Shown: positions 54,675 to 63,278 of the stretch, one piece after another | Layout: the number at the start of each line of letters is the position of its first letter | Position numbering within the stretch: the first letter of the stretch is position 1 | From: CAZGAQ01 sp964523405 | GTDB lineage: Bacteria; Planctomycetota; Phycisphaerae; UBA1845; Fen-1342 | Assembly: GCA_964523405.1 (NCBI GenBank) | Contig: CAZGAQ010000002.1 | Span: forward strand, 267,139-331,138 | Reading direction: 5' to 3' | DNA: 64,000 bases | Notes under the pieces: model-generated | What the model saw: the letters and a program-made list of their open reading frames with translations, nothing else | Database searches by the model: none | Told to the model about the DNA's origin: nothing | Position numbers and translations under genes: made by a program

Positions 54675-55430
54675 ATGCAGGGAAACGTCGGCGTAGCTTT
54701 GCTGATGGCCGCGCTCGCCGGGCTGTCCACGACCGTGGGTGCCGCGCTGGGCGTGTTGGGCCGGCCACCGCGTCGTCGGACGCTGGCCCTGAGCATGGGC
54801 TTCTCGGCCGGCGTCATGGTCATGCTCGCGTTCGGGGCCATGCTCGGCGAGGCACAAGAGATCATCGGCCGTGGTTGGGGATTGCTCGTTTTCATTGCAG
54901 GTGCGGCCGGCATGTGGTTGCTCGAAACCGTGATCCCGCACGAGTACCTGCTCGACAAGTACGGCAATTCCAGCGGGAAGCAGGTTTTCCGCGCTGGGCT
55001 GCTGGCCGCCATTGGCATCGCCATTCACAACTTCCCGGAAGGCATCGCGGTGTTCTTCAGCGGTGTCCACGATGTCGGACTGGGGTGGACGCTGGCCGGA
55101 GGGGTAGCGCTGCACAACATTCCCGAGGGCTTGGCGGTGTCCGTGCCGGTGTACGGGGCAACCGGTAGCCGCGCGAAGGCCTTCTGGTGGGCCACGTTTT
55201 CCGGACTAGCTGAGCCGGTAGGGGCTCTTCTGGCTGCCGTGGCCCTCCGTGCCTTTCTGCACCCCGCGACGGTGGCGTGCGCTCTGGCAGGCGCTGCCGG
55301 TATCATGTTCTTCATTGCTGTGTACGAATTGCTGCCGGCCGCGCAGTCTGAGGGCGAGGGGCACGCGGCGGTAGCGGGCATGCTTGCCGGAGCGGGACTC
55401 GTGGCGTTTGGTCTCTGGGCGACAGCGTGA
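54675..55430 (+). CDS. ZIP-family metal transporter
   Basis: This 251-residue membrane protein imports divalent metals such as zinc, iron or manganese. It has about eight transmembrane helices and the two metal-binding signatures HNFPEGIAVF and HNIPEGLAVS of the GufA/ZupT-type ZIP family. Start ATG 54675 is chosen because the first helix begins at once (GVALLMAALAGLSTTVGAAL). The TrmO-like gene starts 33 bases after its stop. Iron or zinc supply would fit the neighbouring cluster-assembly genes. Confidence 0.9.
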   Translation: MQGNVGVALLMAALAGLSTTVGAALGVLGRPPRRRTLALSMGFSAGVMVMLAFGAMLGEAQEIIGRGWGLLVFIAGAAGMWLLETVIPHEYLLDKYGNSSGKQVFRAGLLAAIGIAIHNFPEGIAVFFSGVHDVGLGWTLAGGVALHNIPEGLAVSVPVYGATGSRAKAFWWATFSGLAEPVGALLAAVALRAFLHPATVACALAGAAGIMFFIAVYELLPAAQSEGEGHAAVAGMLAGAGLVAFGLWATA

Positions 55431-55463
55431 CCGTGGCAGCACGTTACGGATAGGAGCCTGAGA

Positions 55464-55973
55464 ATGTCTGAGGCTGGCCCGACGTGCGGTCCACTATCTG
55501 TGTGCCCGATCGGCATCATTCATACGCCACATGCGCGCCCCGAGGAGACCCCCGTCCAGCCCGTCTTTGCGGAAGGCGTTCAAGGCCGGGCCGAAATCCT
55601 GCCCGAGTACGCCGAGGGCCTGCAGGACCTGGAGGGCTTCTCGCATATCTGGTTGCTCTACTGGTTTCACCAGGCGGGTACACCGCGTCTGATCGTGCAG
55701 CCGTTTCTCCATGACGCTGAGCACGGCGTGTTTGCTACGCGTGCCCCCACCCGGCCGAATCCAATCGGCCTGAGCCTCGTCCGATTGGTGCGGCGCGATG
55801 GTTGCATTCTGTACCTCGAAGATGTGGATGTCCTCGACGGCACGCCGCTGCTCGATATCAAGCCCTACGTGCCCCGATTCGACTACCGCGCCGACGTTCG
55901 AACCGGCTGGCTCGAAGCGGTCGACGAGCAGACGGCCCAACGACGGGGACGAAGGCAGTCTCCCACAGGTTGA
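55464..55973 (+). CDS. trmO: TrmO/TsaA-family tRNA methyltransferase-like protein
   Basis: This 169-residue protein resembles TrmO (YaeB/TsaA), which in E. coli N6-methylates the t6A37 base of threonine tRNAs. The core motifs FSHIWLLYWF, PTRPNPIGLSLV and the ending DIKPYVPRFD are present. It is shorter than E. coli TrmO, consisting of the single beta-barrel domain usual in archaea and anaerobes, where it often neighbours DiNase/MinD genes; the function of these short forms is less certain. It converges with the sigma-54 activator, 43 bases away. Confidence 0.82.
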   Translation: MSEAGPTCGPLSVCPIGIIHTPHARPEETPVQPVFAEGVQGRAEILPEYAEGLQDLEGFSHIWLLYWFHQAGTPRLIVQPFLHDAEHGVFATRAPTRPNPIGLSLVRLVRRDGCILYLEDVDVLDGTPLLDIKPYVPRFDYRADVRTGWLEAVDEQTAQRRGRRQSPTG

Positions 55974-56016
55974 CATTGTCGGGGCCGCCCCCGCGTACGT
56001 CACGCACGGAGTTACG

Positions 56017-57414
56017 TCAGCCGCCTCGCGCGGGGCGTGATCGTGGCCTGGGCGTGGCCGAGTCGTGGATGCCGAGCTTCTGGAGCTTGCGAAACAGCGT
56101 GCTCGCGTTGATGCCCAGTTCCCGCGCCGCGGCGGCACGGTTGCCGTCGTGGCGCCGCAGAGCATCGTTAATGTGGATGGCCTCCAACTCAGCAAGCGTC
56201 AGGGCCGTCTTTAGGCGGCGCGGGACCTTGCCGAGCACACCATGCAGCGCCGGTGGCAGGTGGTGCGGCTCGATGAGACCGCCACGACACAGCACGAACG
56301 CGTGCTCGATGATGTTTTCGAGTTCACGGACGTTTCCCGGGTAGTCGTGGGCCATCAGGATCGCCAACGCCGCGTCCGAAACGCCGACGATGTCCTTGTT
56401 CTGCACGCGGCTGAAGCGGGTGACGAAGCGGTCGACCAGCAATGGGATGTCCTCGCGGCGTTCCCGCAACGGCGGCAGTCGGAGGCGGACAACGTTGATG
56501 CGGTAATAGAGGTCCTCGCGGAATTTCCCTGCGCGCACCAGCTCGTCCAGATCGCGATGCGTGGCCGCCAGCACCCGCACGTCAACCTGAACGGGGTCGA
56601 CGGAGCCCAGCGGCTCAAACACGCGTTCTTGAAGCACACGCAGCAGCCGCGCCTGCATGGCTGGCGAGATGTCACCGATCTCATCGAGGAACAAAGTGCC
56701 GCCGTCGGCGACCGCGAAGTGTCCGGGTTTGTCACGCTTGGCGTCCGTGAAAGCCCCAGCCTTGTAGCCAAACAGCTCGGATTCGAGCAACGTATCGGGC
56801 AAAGCGCCGCAGTTGATCGCCACGAACCGCCGCTTCCGACGGCTGGAGAGGTTGTGAATCGCCCGCGCCACGAGTTCCTTCCCCGTGCCGCTCTCGCCCT
56901 CGATCAGCACCGTGGTGACGCTGTCGGCGACCTGCGGCAGCAACTCAAATAGCCGCTGCATGGCGGTGCTTCGTCCGGCGATGTCGGCGAACGTGTAGCG
57001 CCCCTCGAGTTCCTTACGCAGTTCCTCGACCTGGCTCAGATCGCGAAATGTCTCCACGCCGCCAATCACGCGGCCGCGCTCGTCCTTGAGCACGGCGGTC
57101 GAAACGCTGATCGGAATCCGCTCGCCATCCGCTTTCAGGATGTACACGGCCTTGTTCACTACCGATCGGCCGGTACGGTGGGTCCCTTTCAGGGCGCATT
57201 CGGTTTCGCAGATGCTCGCCCGGAACACGTCGCAACAATGCCGGCCGAGCGCTTCCGCGCGTTTCACGCCGGTGATCCGCTCGGCGGCCGCGTTGAATGA
57301 CGTGATTCGCCATTCCAAGTCGACGGTAAACACACCGTCGGCGACGGAGTCGAGGATGACCTGATAGGTGTTCGCTCCGGCCGACGTTTTCATGCTTTTC
57401 TTTGCAGCAGGCAT
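56017..57414 (-). CDS. PAS-containing sigma-54 enhancer-binding regulator
   Basis: This 465-residue activator has a PAS domain (about 15-130), an AAA+ sigma-54-interaction domain (about 143-385) and a Fis-type helix-turn-helix (about 415-455, AAARELGINASTLFRKLQ). Walker A is GESGTGKE (173-180) and Walker B LFLDEIGD (241-248). The sigma-54 contact loop reads GAFTDA (220-225) instead of GAFTGA. The PAS domain carries C60, C61, C69 and C73, which could bind a redox cofactor. In Desulfovibrio a PAS/sigma-54 activator controls the orp operons, so it is the likely regulator of the DiNase/MinD array. Start is ATG 57414; ATG 57393 is an alternative. Confidence 0.88.
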   Translation of the reverse strand: MPAAKKSMKTSAGANTYQVILDSVADGVFTVDLEWRITSFNAAAERITGVKRAEALGRHCCDVFRASICETECALKGTHRTGRSVVNKAVYILKADGERIPISVSTAVLKDERGRVIGGVETFRDLSQVEELRKELEGRYTFADIAGRSTAMQRLFELLPQVADSVTTVLIEGESGTGKELVARAIHNLSSRRKRRFVAINCGALPDTLLESELFGYKAGAFTDAKRDKPGHFAVADGGTLFLDEIGDISPAMQARLLRVLQERVFEPLGSVDPVQVDVRVLAATHRDLDELVRAGKFREDLYYRINVVRLRLPPLRERREDIPLLVDRFVTRFSRVQNKDIVGVSDAALAILMAHDYPGNVRELENIIEHAFVLCRGGLIEPHHLPPALHGVLGKVPRRLKTALTLAELEAIHINDALRRHDGNRAAAARELGINASTLFRKLQKLGIHDSATPRPRSRPARGG

Positions 57415-57553
57415 ACCTTGGCACTCAAGGCGCGCACCCGAACGTCACATCTGCTCCCAGGTTTCCCTGGCGCTGTTCATCCTGAGATTCTAAGCGAACG
57501 TGAGGGCATGAACGACCGGGAATTATCGCACGGAACACGACCGGCGACCGGCG

Positions 57554-57958
57554 CTACGTTCCCAGCGCCAGCGCTGCCGCCGCCTCGGCATGGATGGTCG
57601 CCGTATCAAACAACAGCACAGCGCTATCGTGCGGCGTGATGTGCGAGCCAAGTTCGGTGCAGCCGGGGATCATGCCGCGGCAATCCGCACTGGTCAGGCT
57701 CTGGATGATCGCTCGACGGCGCTGGCGCGAAGCGTCGGTGAGGACGCTGCGACACAGTTCGCTGAAGATCACGTCATGCACGAACTGGCGTTCGGCCTCG
57801 CCCGGGATACTCACCTCCAGGCCATGCCGCTCGACCAGCCGACCCCTGTAAGAACCCTGCTCCATCATGAAGCGCGTGCCAAGCAACCCAATGCGTCGCA
57901 GGCCGTTGCGCTTCGCCCAGCCCGGTGATTCGCGTGCACGGGGCCAGACAATGTTCAT
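57554..57958 (-). pseudogene. N-terminally truncated Asp/Glu racemase
   Basis: The 134-residue frame matches only the C-terminal half of an aspartate/glutamate racemase (about 230 residues in the family). It keeps IGLLGTRFMME and the second catalytic Cys in PGCTELG, but the N-terminal domain with the first catalytic Cys is absent. It starts six bases after the rhodanese gene stop, so the missing half has been replaced by that gene. Racemase activity is not expected. Confidence 0.7.
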
Positions 57959-57964
57959 TGCCGG

Positions 57965-60034
57965 CTACTGGTGGTCCCGGCCGGGTGCCGAGGCGGCGCC
58001 GCCTGATCCGGTTGCCATGGGGGCCTCGATGGGCAGCTCAGGTCGTGCGGACCACTCAGTCCACCCGGCGTCGTACCACTTCACGTCGCGGTAGCCGAGC
58101 AGATGCCGCAGCACGAAGTACGTCTGGCTCGCCTGGTGACCGGTCCGGCAGTGCAGCACGACGGGCGCGTCTTTCGAGGGGATTAAACGCGCGTACGCAG
58201 CCGCCAGCTCTTCCGGCGACTTGAAGCGCGTTCCCGGGCCAACCTTGCCCACGTCCTCTGTGAACGGTCGGTTGGTGGCGCCAGGAACATGGCCGGCGCG
58301 TGGCTCATCACTTTTCGCTCCGGTGAAGTTCTCGGCTGGCCGAACGTCGATGATCGTGGCGTCCTTCTGGTGGACGCGGTCCAGTACATACTCGGCGTCG
58401 ACGGTGAAGGGGTCCGGAGTCGGCGGCGCCGGATACCGCACCTCGCCAATCGTCGGAATGGCCGTGCTGATGGGCCGGTGCTCCGCCGCCCAGCGTGCAA
58501 ATCCGCCGTCCAGTATCGCTGTCCGCTGGTGGCCGAGCCGCTCCAGTGCCAGCGCAACCAGCGTGGCATCATGCAGCTTCTCTTCCGGCACGATCACAAC
58601 CGTGGTTTGCGGCGTGACGCCCATCAGCCCGAATTGGCGGGCCAGCACATCCACGGGCAGAAGCATCGAGGAAATGCCGCCCACAACGCCGCGAAGGCTG
58701 TCTGGCTGAAGGCAGACAGCACCGGGGATATGCCCCGAGTTGTATTGCGGCTGCGGGCGCACGTCGATGATGCGGAGGTCATCACGCGCAAGGTTCTTTT
58801 CGAGCCATTCGGCATCAACCAAACTGGGCACATCGTTGGGATGCTCTGCTGCAGCTACAGAAGACAGTGTGCGATTCCCCTGGCCGTAGAAATACGCACG
58901 ATACCGAGCGATCTTCGCCGCGGCCTCTGGCGTAACGGGTTCGACGCGGAGCGAAACCGGCCGTAGGCAGCGATCGATGAAGCCCTTGAGGCCATCGGTG
59001 AGCAGATACACTTGCTCGAAGCCCAGCCGCGCCAGCGCATCACGGGCCTGCGCTGGGTGCGTCATTCCGTTGGAGTACAGCACGATGGTGCGCTGGCCCC
59101 TGTAGGGCGCCAGTTGGCCGGCCAGCTCAGACAGGGCGATGCTTACGGCGCCCCGGATGTGGAAGCGTTCAAACTCCTGCGGCTCACGCACGTCCACGAC
59201 CAGTAAGCGCGGGTCGCCACTCATCAGCCGGTCGGCGAGCTCTTCCGGCTCCATGTGGTCTGCGCCGACGGCCACCTCCGACAGCAATTGGGCTTCGACA
59301 TTCGCAGGGACTGCGATCGCTGTTGAAGATACCTCTACGTTGTTCTCCGCGCCGGGGACGGTCGTGCCGGAGACCAGAAACAGCGGTACGGCAATGATCA
59401 AGAGGGCCGCGCTGAAGGATCGCAGGAACGGGCTGTTCAAGTACACGCCACCGGCCGCCTTGCGTTTTTCGATGTATTCGGCTCCCCAGAAGCAAACGAC
59501 CGCCACGATCGTGAACAGCAGGGCGAACGCGGGCTGCGACATTCCCAGATTCTGCCAAGCGAACTGCACTCCGCGCGTGCCGAGTGTCGTCAGCGGCACC
59601 ATGAGCGAATACAGCTCGTTGTAGAGGATGCTTCCGCCGGCGGCCCCGACGAGGAAGACCAGCGCATCGATCTTGCCGGACGCCAGCCCGACCGCAGCGG
59701 TTCCCGGGCACCAGCCACTCATCACGAAGCCAACCCCAAAGATCAATCCACCGATGATCTGGGCGCCGTACACCGTCGGCAGGAAATAAACCTGGTCTTC
59801 CGGCAGGATGCCGAGACTCATCAGGTAGGAGAGCCCGAGCATGGCGGTGATCATCGCGGTGAACATGACCTTGAGCACGGTCATGTCGCGGAAGTAAAAC
59901 ACGCCTGCCAGCCGGCGCGAGCTACCGAAACCGGCCTGCTCGAGCGCGAAGCCGAACGACAACCCGATCAGCAGCGCCACGACAAACGCGACGCCGGTAT
60001 CGAGCGTTCCGTTGCCGAAGAATGTGCTGATCAT
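57965..60034 (-). CDS. YeeE/YedE transporter half fused to three rhodanese domains
   Basis: This 689-residue protein has a YeeE/YedE (DUF395) membrane part, about residues 1-225, with the conserved Cys C109 in SGWCPGTA, which in YeeE helps thiosulfate through the membrane. Three rhodanese domains follow. The first (about 262-355) and second (about 405-520) lack the active-site Cys (YSNGMTH and VPEEKLHDA loops); the third (about 545-670) has C629 in HCRTGHQASQ. Domains two and three resemble a tandem SseA-type sulfurtransferase. The start ATG 60034 is chosen over ATG 60040 because GGAGG then has proper spacing. The gene overlaps its transporter partner by four bases. Confidence 0.87.
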   Translation of the reverse strand: MISTFFGNGTLDTGVAFVVALLIGLSFGFALEQAGFGSSRRLAGVFYFRDMTVLKVMFTAMITAMLGLSYLMSLGILPEDQVYFLPTVYGAQIIGGLIFGVGFVMSGWCPGTAAVGLASGKIDALVFLVGAAGGSILYNELYSLMVPLTTLGTRGVQFAWQNLGMSQPAFALLFTIVAVVCFWGAEYIEKRKAAGGVYLNSPFLRSFSAALLIIAVPLFLVSGTTVPGAENNVEVSSTAIAVPANVEAQLLSEVAVGADHMEPEELADRLMSGDPRLLVVDVREPQEFERFHIRGAVSIALSELAGQLAPYRGQRTIVLYSNGMTHPAQARDALARLGFEQVYLLTDGLKGFIDRCLRPVSLRVEPVTPEAAAKIARYRAYFYGQGNRTLSSVAAAEHPNDVPSLVDAEWLEKNLARDDLRIIDVRPQPQYNSGHIPGAVCLQPDSLRGVVGGISSMLLPVDVLARQFGLMGVTPQTTVVIVPEEKLHDATLVALALERLGHQRTAILDGGFARWAAEHRPISTAIPTIGEVRYPAPPTPDPFTVDAEYVLDRVHQKDATIIDVRPAENFTGAKSDEPRAGHVPGATNRPFTEDVGKVGPGTRFKSPEELAAAYARLIPSKDAPVVLHCRTGHQASQTYFVLRHLLGYRDVKWYDAGWTEWSARPELPIEAPMATGSGGAASAPGRDHQ

Positions 60035-60561
60035 TGCCATTGCCTCCGGACAAACCACGCTGCCGCGTAGCCCCCGGCGAACGCGCAGACCATGAACATC
60101 AGGCTGCCCGACAGGAGCATCGCCCCGCCGCTGAGCGCCTGACCCGACGTGCACCCGGCCGCCAGCCGGCTGGCAAAGCCCGCCAGGACTCCGCCGACGA
60201 GCGCCAGCGTGAGGCGCAGGCCGGTGCTGGCGGTCGGACCACGTTCTGTGCCGAGCGTTACGCGGTTCGCCCGCAGGGCCGAAAACAGCCCGCCCAGGAA
60301 CGTGCCGGCCAGCATCAGTACCAAGTAGTACTGGAGAGGATTTCGGCCCCAGCTTCCGAAGTACTCACTGGCGCTGACATGGGTCGGTACGACACAGAGT
60401 TCGAGGAAGGCGCCGACACGGGCGATGCCAGCCGAAGCTCCAAGACCAGCGCCCAGGAAGGCGTACGAGGCCACCAGTGTCAGGCCAAGCAGCACACCGG
60501 CCAAGTACGGGTTCATGTACGGCTTTGCCGTTTTTGCCGTCGATGTCATGTGTTCATTCAT
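60031..60561 (-). CDS. YeeE/YedE transporter, second half
   Basis: This 176-residue membrane protein with four to five helices is the other half of a split YeeE/YedE-type thiosulfate/sulfur transporter. It carries the conserved Cys in RLAAGCTSGQALSGGA. The ATG at 60561 overlaps the preceding gene's stop by a few bases and the rhodanese-fused half begins before this one ends, so the three are translated together. Split YeeE-YedE pairs are common in anaerobes and sulfur bacteria. Confidence 0.88.
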   Translation of the reverse strand: MNEHMTSTAKTAKPYMNPYLAGVLLGLTLVASYAFLGAGLGASAGIARVGAFLELCVVPTHVSASEYFGSWGRNPLQYYLVLMLAGTFLGGLFSALRANRVTLGTERGPTASTGLRLTLALVGGVLAGFASRLAAGCTSGQALSGGAMLLSGSLMFMVCAFAGGYAAAWFVRRQWQ

Positions 60562-60563
60562 GG

Positions 60564-62609
60564 CTAGCACCCTGCGCTCTTCTTCTTGGGCTTGTCGGGC
60601 GAGGTTGGTTGAACGGGCGGTGTGCTCGGGGCCGGCTTGCCAGGAGTGGGAGTCGGCGCGGCCGCGTTGCCGGCCGACGTCGCCTTGCCCGAGCCCACGC
60701 CTGGCAACCCGACCTCTCGCACCACAGCTTTGAGCTCGGTTGCTTCCCAGTAGGCCTGTGCACCGCCTGTCAGGGCCTTGATCGGCCGCTGTGTTTTCTG
60801 CGAGAGGACACCGGCCACCATCATCGCCAGGGTTCCGTCGCGGTCCACGATAATCAGCGGCCCGACGCCCGTTAGGTATGCCGGGTTGCTCAGCGCATCA
60901 GTAACGTCGACCGGCTGCGCTCCGGGGATAGTGTAGTCGGCGACCTGCTCTGCCGGCCGAATATCAATGAGGTCGAACGTGCCAGGCAGGTCCTTGGTGA
61001 GGGCCAGTAGTTCCGTGGGGTCGATGCGTTCCGCAAGCCGGATCCCGCGTTTCGGTTGCGCGGCTGCTTGCTTCTTGGCCTCGGCGCCATAGACCGGCAG
61101 TCCGGCTTCGATCCAGGCTTCGCTGCCGCCGGCCAGCGAACTGACCTGCTTGAAGCCCTTGCGCTCCAGGATGCCGATCGCCATGCTGGAACGGTAGGCA
61201 GAATTGCAGACCGTGACCACCGGCTGGACCGGGTCAAGCTTGGCAGAGAGCTCGCTGAGTTGATTCAGCGGCAGATTCACCACGGTGCCGATGCGTACCC
61301 CCATCCACTCGTTCGGCAGCCGAACGTCGACGATGAGCGGCGCCTCACCCTGCTCCATCTTCGCATAGAGCTCGGCGGGCTTGACCGGCGCGTTCGTCGC
61401 GACAGGGAGTCCTGACTTCTGCCACGCCTCCCAGGTCAGCACATCGGCGCGATAGCCGATGCGGTGCAGTCGCGAAACCGCCTCCTTGAGTTCCGGCGGG
61501 GAGCCGACCAAGGCGAGCTTGGCCCCCCACGGTATCATGATCCCCGTCCACGTTTCGAGCCGGCCACGCAGGCCGATGTTGACCGAGTTCGGGATGTGTC
61601 CCGTGGCGTACTCCACAGCCGAACGCAGGTCGACAACGTAGTGCTGGCCCGCATCCGTCAGCTCCGCTGTGGCCGGCAGCTCGGCCGGCAACGGAGCGTT
61701 CCAGTCGACCAGCGGCGGACCTTCGCGATTCATGGCCGCGTTGTGCTTGAAGTACTGCGGCGCCTCGGGCAGGCCTTCGAGCACGGCGGCGATGTACTCT
61801 GCCCGGCCTCTGTGCTGGACATACGGGTTCGACGCCTTCTCCTCACCAATCGTTGAAGAGGGCTTATCGCTGAGGTGTGCCCCGCACAGCGACCCGGCCC
61901 CGTGCGCGGGGAGGATGACCGCGTCATCCCCAGCCTTCGCGAGCTTCTGGTTCCACGTGTCGTACGACATCGAGGCCAGCGTGGCTGCGGTCATCGTGCC
62001 TTCAAGCAAGTCCGGCCGGCCCACGCTGCCGACGAACAGCGTGTCACCAGTGAAGATGACCTCCGGCCGGTCCGGTTTCAACTTGCTGTAGACGTAGCCG
62101 CACATCGAGTCTGGCGTATGGCCGGGGGTCTCGACGAACTTGAAGGTCGCTTCGCCGAGGATCAGTGTGTCACCCTCGGACAAGGGTTTGTACTCGTACT
62201 GTGCGCCGCCCGCCTTGTTCTTGTAGATGGGGCAACCGGCGGCCTTGGCCATTTCCGTGTGTCCCGCCACGAAATCGGCATGCGTATGCGTCAGGAACAC
62301 GCCCTTGATCGTGAGCCCCTCCTTCTTCGCGAAGTCGAGGTAAGCCGAGATGTCGCGGCCCGGGTCCACGACCAGCGCGTCCTTGCCGCTGACGACGATG
62401 TACGAATAGTGCGACAGCACGGGCAGATTGAACTGCACCACGCGAAAGCCGGGGTACTCGTAGGTGTTCACGACCTCGTACCCGGCGGATTCGCTTCCAT
62501 GCGTGGCCGACTCAGCGTCCTTGAGCTTGGGTTTGTCGTCGGCGGCGTAGATGGGGGCCGTGAGCAGCACGAAAAACGTGGAAACGCTCAGGACGATTCT
62601 TCCTTTCAT
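60564..62609 (-). CDS. Exported persulfide-dioxygenase-like protein with three rhodanese domains
   Basis: This 681-residue protein starts with a signal peptide (about 1-22) and an ETHE1-like metallo-beta-lactamase domain (about 45-275). H108 in THTHADF, H164 in TPGHTPD and D189 in FTGDTLF correspond to the single-iron site of persulfide dioxygenases. Three rhodanese domains follow (about 318-400, 410-507 and 528-625); only the second has the active-site Cys, C468 in VTVCNSAYRS. A Pro-rich tail ends KKKSAGC. The arrangement recalls CstB, a cytoplasmic fusion of dioxygenase and rhodanese, but this one is exported. It is the first gene of the YeeE operon. Confidence 0.85.
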   Translation of the reverse strand: MKGRIVLSVSTFFVLLTAPIYAADDKPKLKDAESATHGSESAGYEVVNTYEYPGFRVVQFNLPVLSHYSYIVVSGKDALVVDPGRDISAYLDFAKKEGLTIKGVFLTHTHADFVAGHTEMAKAAGCPIYKNKAGGAQYEYKPLSEGDTLILGEATFKFVETPGHTPDSMCGYVYSKLKPDRPEVIFTGDTLFVGSVGRPDLLEGTMTAATLASMSYDTWNQKLAKAGDDAVILPAHGAGSLCGAHLSDKPSSTIGEEKASNPYVQHRGRAEYIAAVLEGLPEAPQYFKHNAAMNREGPPLVDWNAPLPAELPATAELTDAGQHYVVDLRSAVEYATGHIPNSVNIGLRGRLETWTGIMIPWGAKLALVGSPPELKEAVSRLHRIGYRADVLTWEAWQKSGLPVATNAPVKPAELYAKMEQGEAPLIVDVRLPNEWMGVRIGTVVNLPLNQLSELSAKLDPVQPVVTVCNSAYRSSMAIGILERKGFKQVSSLAGGSEAWIEAGLPVYGAEAKKQAAAQPKRGIRLAERIDPTELLALTKDLPGTFDLIDIRPAEQVADYTIPGAQPVDVTDALSNPAYLTGVGPLIIVDRDGTLAMMVAGVLSQKTQRPIKALTGGAQAYWEATELKAVVREVGLPGVGSGKATSAGNAAAPTPTPGKPAPSTPPVQPTSPDKPKKKSAGC

Positions 62610-62711
62610 GGCTTCGCCTCCGATCCAGCTTAGTCAGGATTTCTGGTCTGATGCATTCTTGACTGAACTACGTCCGCTTGAGGGCAGTGCGATCTTCTTC
62701 GCTCAGTAAGA

Positions 62712-62728
62712 GGCACGGACACCGTGCC
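62712..62728 (-). terminator. Terminator hairpin of the thiol peroxidase gene
   Basis: GGCACGG (62712-62718) and CCGTGCC (62722-62728) pair perfectly around ACA. On the minus strand the stem is followed by TCTTACT, and it lies 35 bases beyond the tpx stop, before the YeeE operon. Confidence 0.6.
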
Positions 62729-62762
62729 CGGTTCCCGTGACCACACACACTTTCGTTAAGCG

Positions 62763-63278
62763 CTAGAGCGCCGTCTTGACAGCCGCCAAGGCCGCGTCGT
62801 AATTCGGCTCGCTGGTGACCTCCGGCACGTATTCAGCGTGGACCACCTTGCCCTTGCGATCGAGCACGAACACGGCCCGCGCCAGCAGGCCGAGTTCCTT
62901 GATGAGCACGCCAAACGCGGGGCCGAACGAGCGGTGCTTGTAGTCGCTCGCGGTGATGACCCGCTCGATGCCCTCCGCGCCGCAGAACCGCTTCTGCGCA
63001 AACGGTAGGTCCATGCTGACCGTGAGTACGACTACGTCCTTGGCGAGCTGCGTGGCCCGTTGGTTAAACGTCCGCGTCTGCATCGCACAGACCGGTGTAT
63101 CCAGGCTCGGAACCACTCTGAGCACCAGGACCTTGCCGTGGTATCCCTCGCATCGCAGGTCCGACAGGTCGTTGGCCGTCAACACAAAGTGCGGCGCCTC
63201 GCTGCCGACCGTTAGTGCTGGTCCGATGAGTGTCAGCGGTTTGCCCTGAAACGTGATCACGCCACTGCGTTCAGCCAT
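62763..63278 (-). CDS. tpx: Thiol peroxidase Tpx
   Basis: This 171-residue atypical two-cysteine peroxiredoxin has the peroxidatic C64 in SLDTPVCAMQT and the resolving C99 in KRFCGAEGIERV, and the usual Tpx length. It reduces lipid and other hydroperoxides with thioredoxin. Three ATGs are close together; 63278 has the best spacing from AGGGAG. It lies upstream of the sulfur operon, separated by a terminator, and adds to the peroxide defence already represented by the peroxiredoxin at 43444. Confidence 0.93.
   Translation of the reverse strand: MAERSGVITFQGKPLTLIGPALTVGSEAPHFVLTANDLSDLRCEGYHGKVLVLRVVPSLDTPVCAMQTRTFNQRATQLAKDVVVLTVSMDLPFAQKRFCGAEGIERVITASDYKHRSFGPAFGVLIKELGLLARAVFVLDRKGKVVHAEYVPEVTSEPNYDAALAAVKTAL

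Noticed and set aside
57415..57553. Sigma-54 promoter in front of the activator gene
   Set aside because: No TGGC...TTGC pair with correct spacing was found; only small hairpins (CCAGG/CCTGG and CCTTG/CAAGG) are present.
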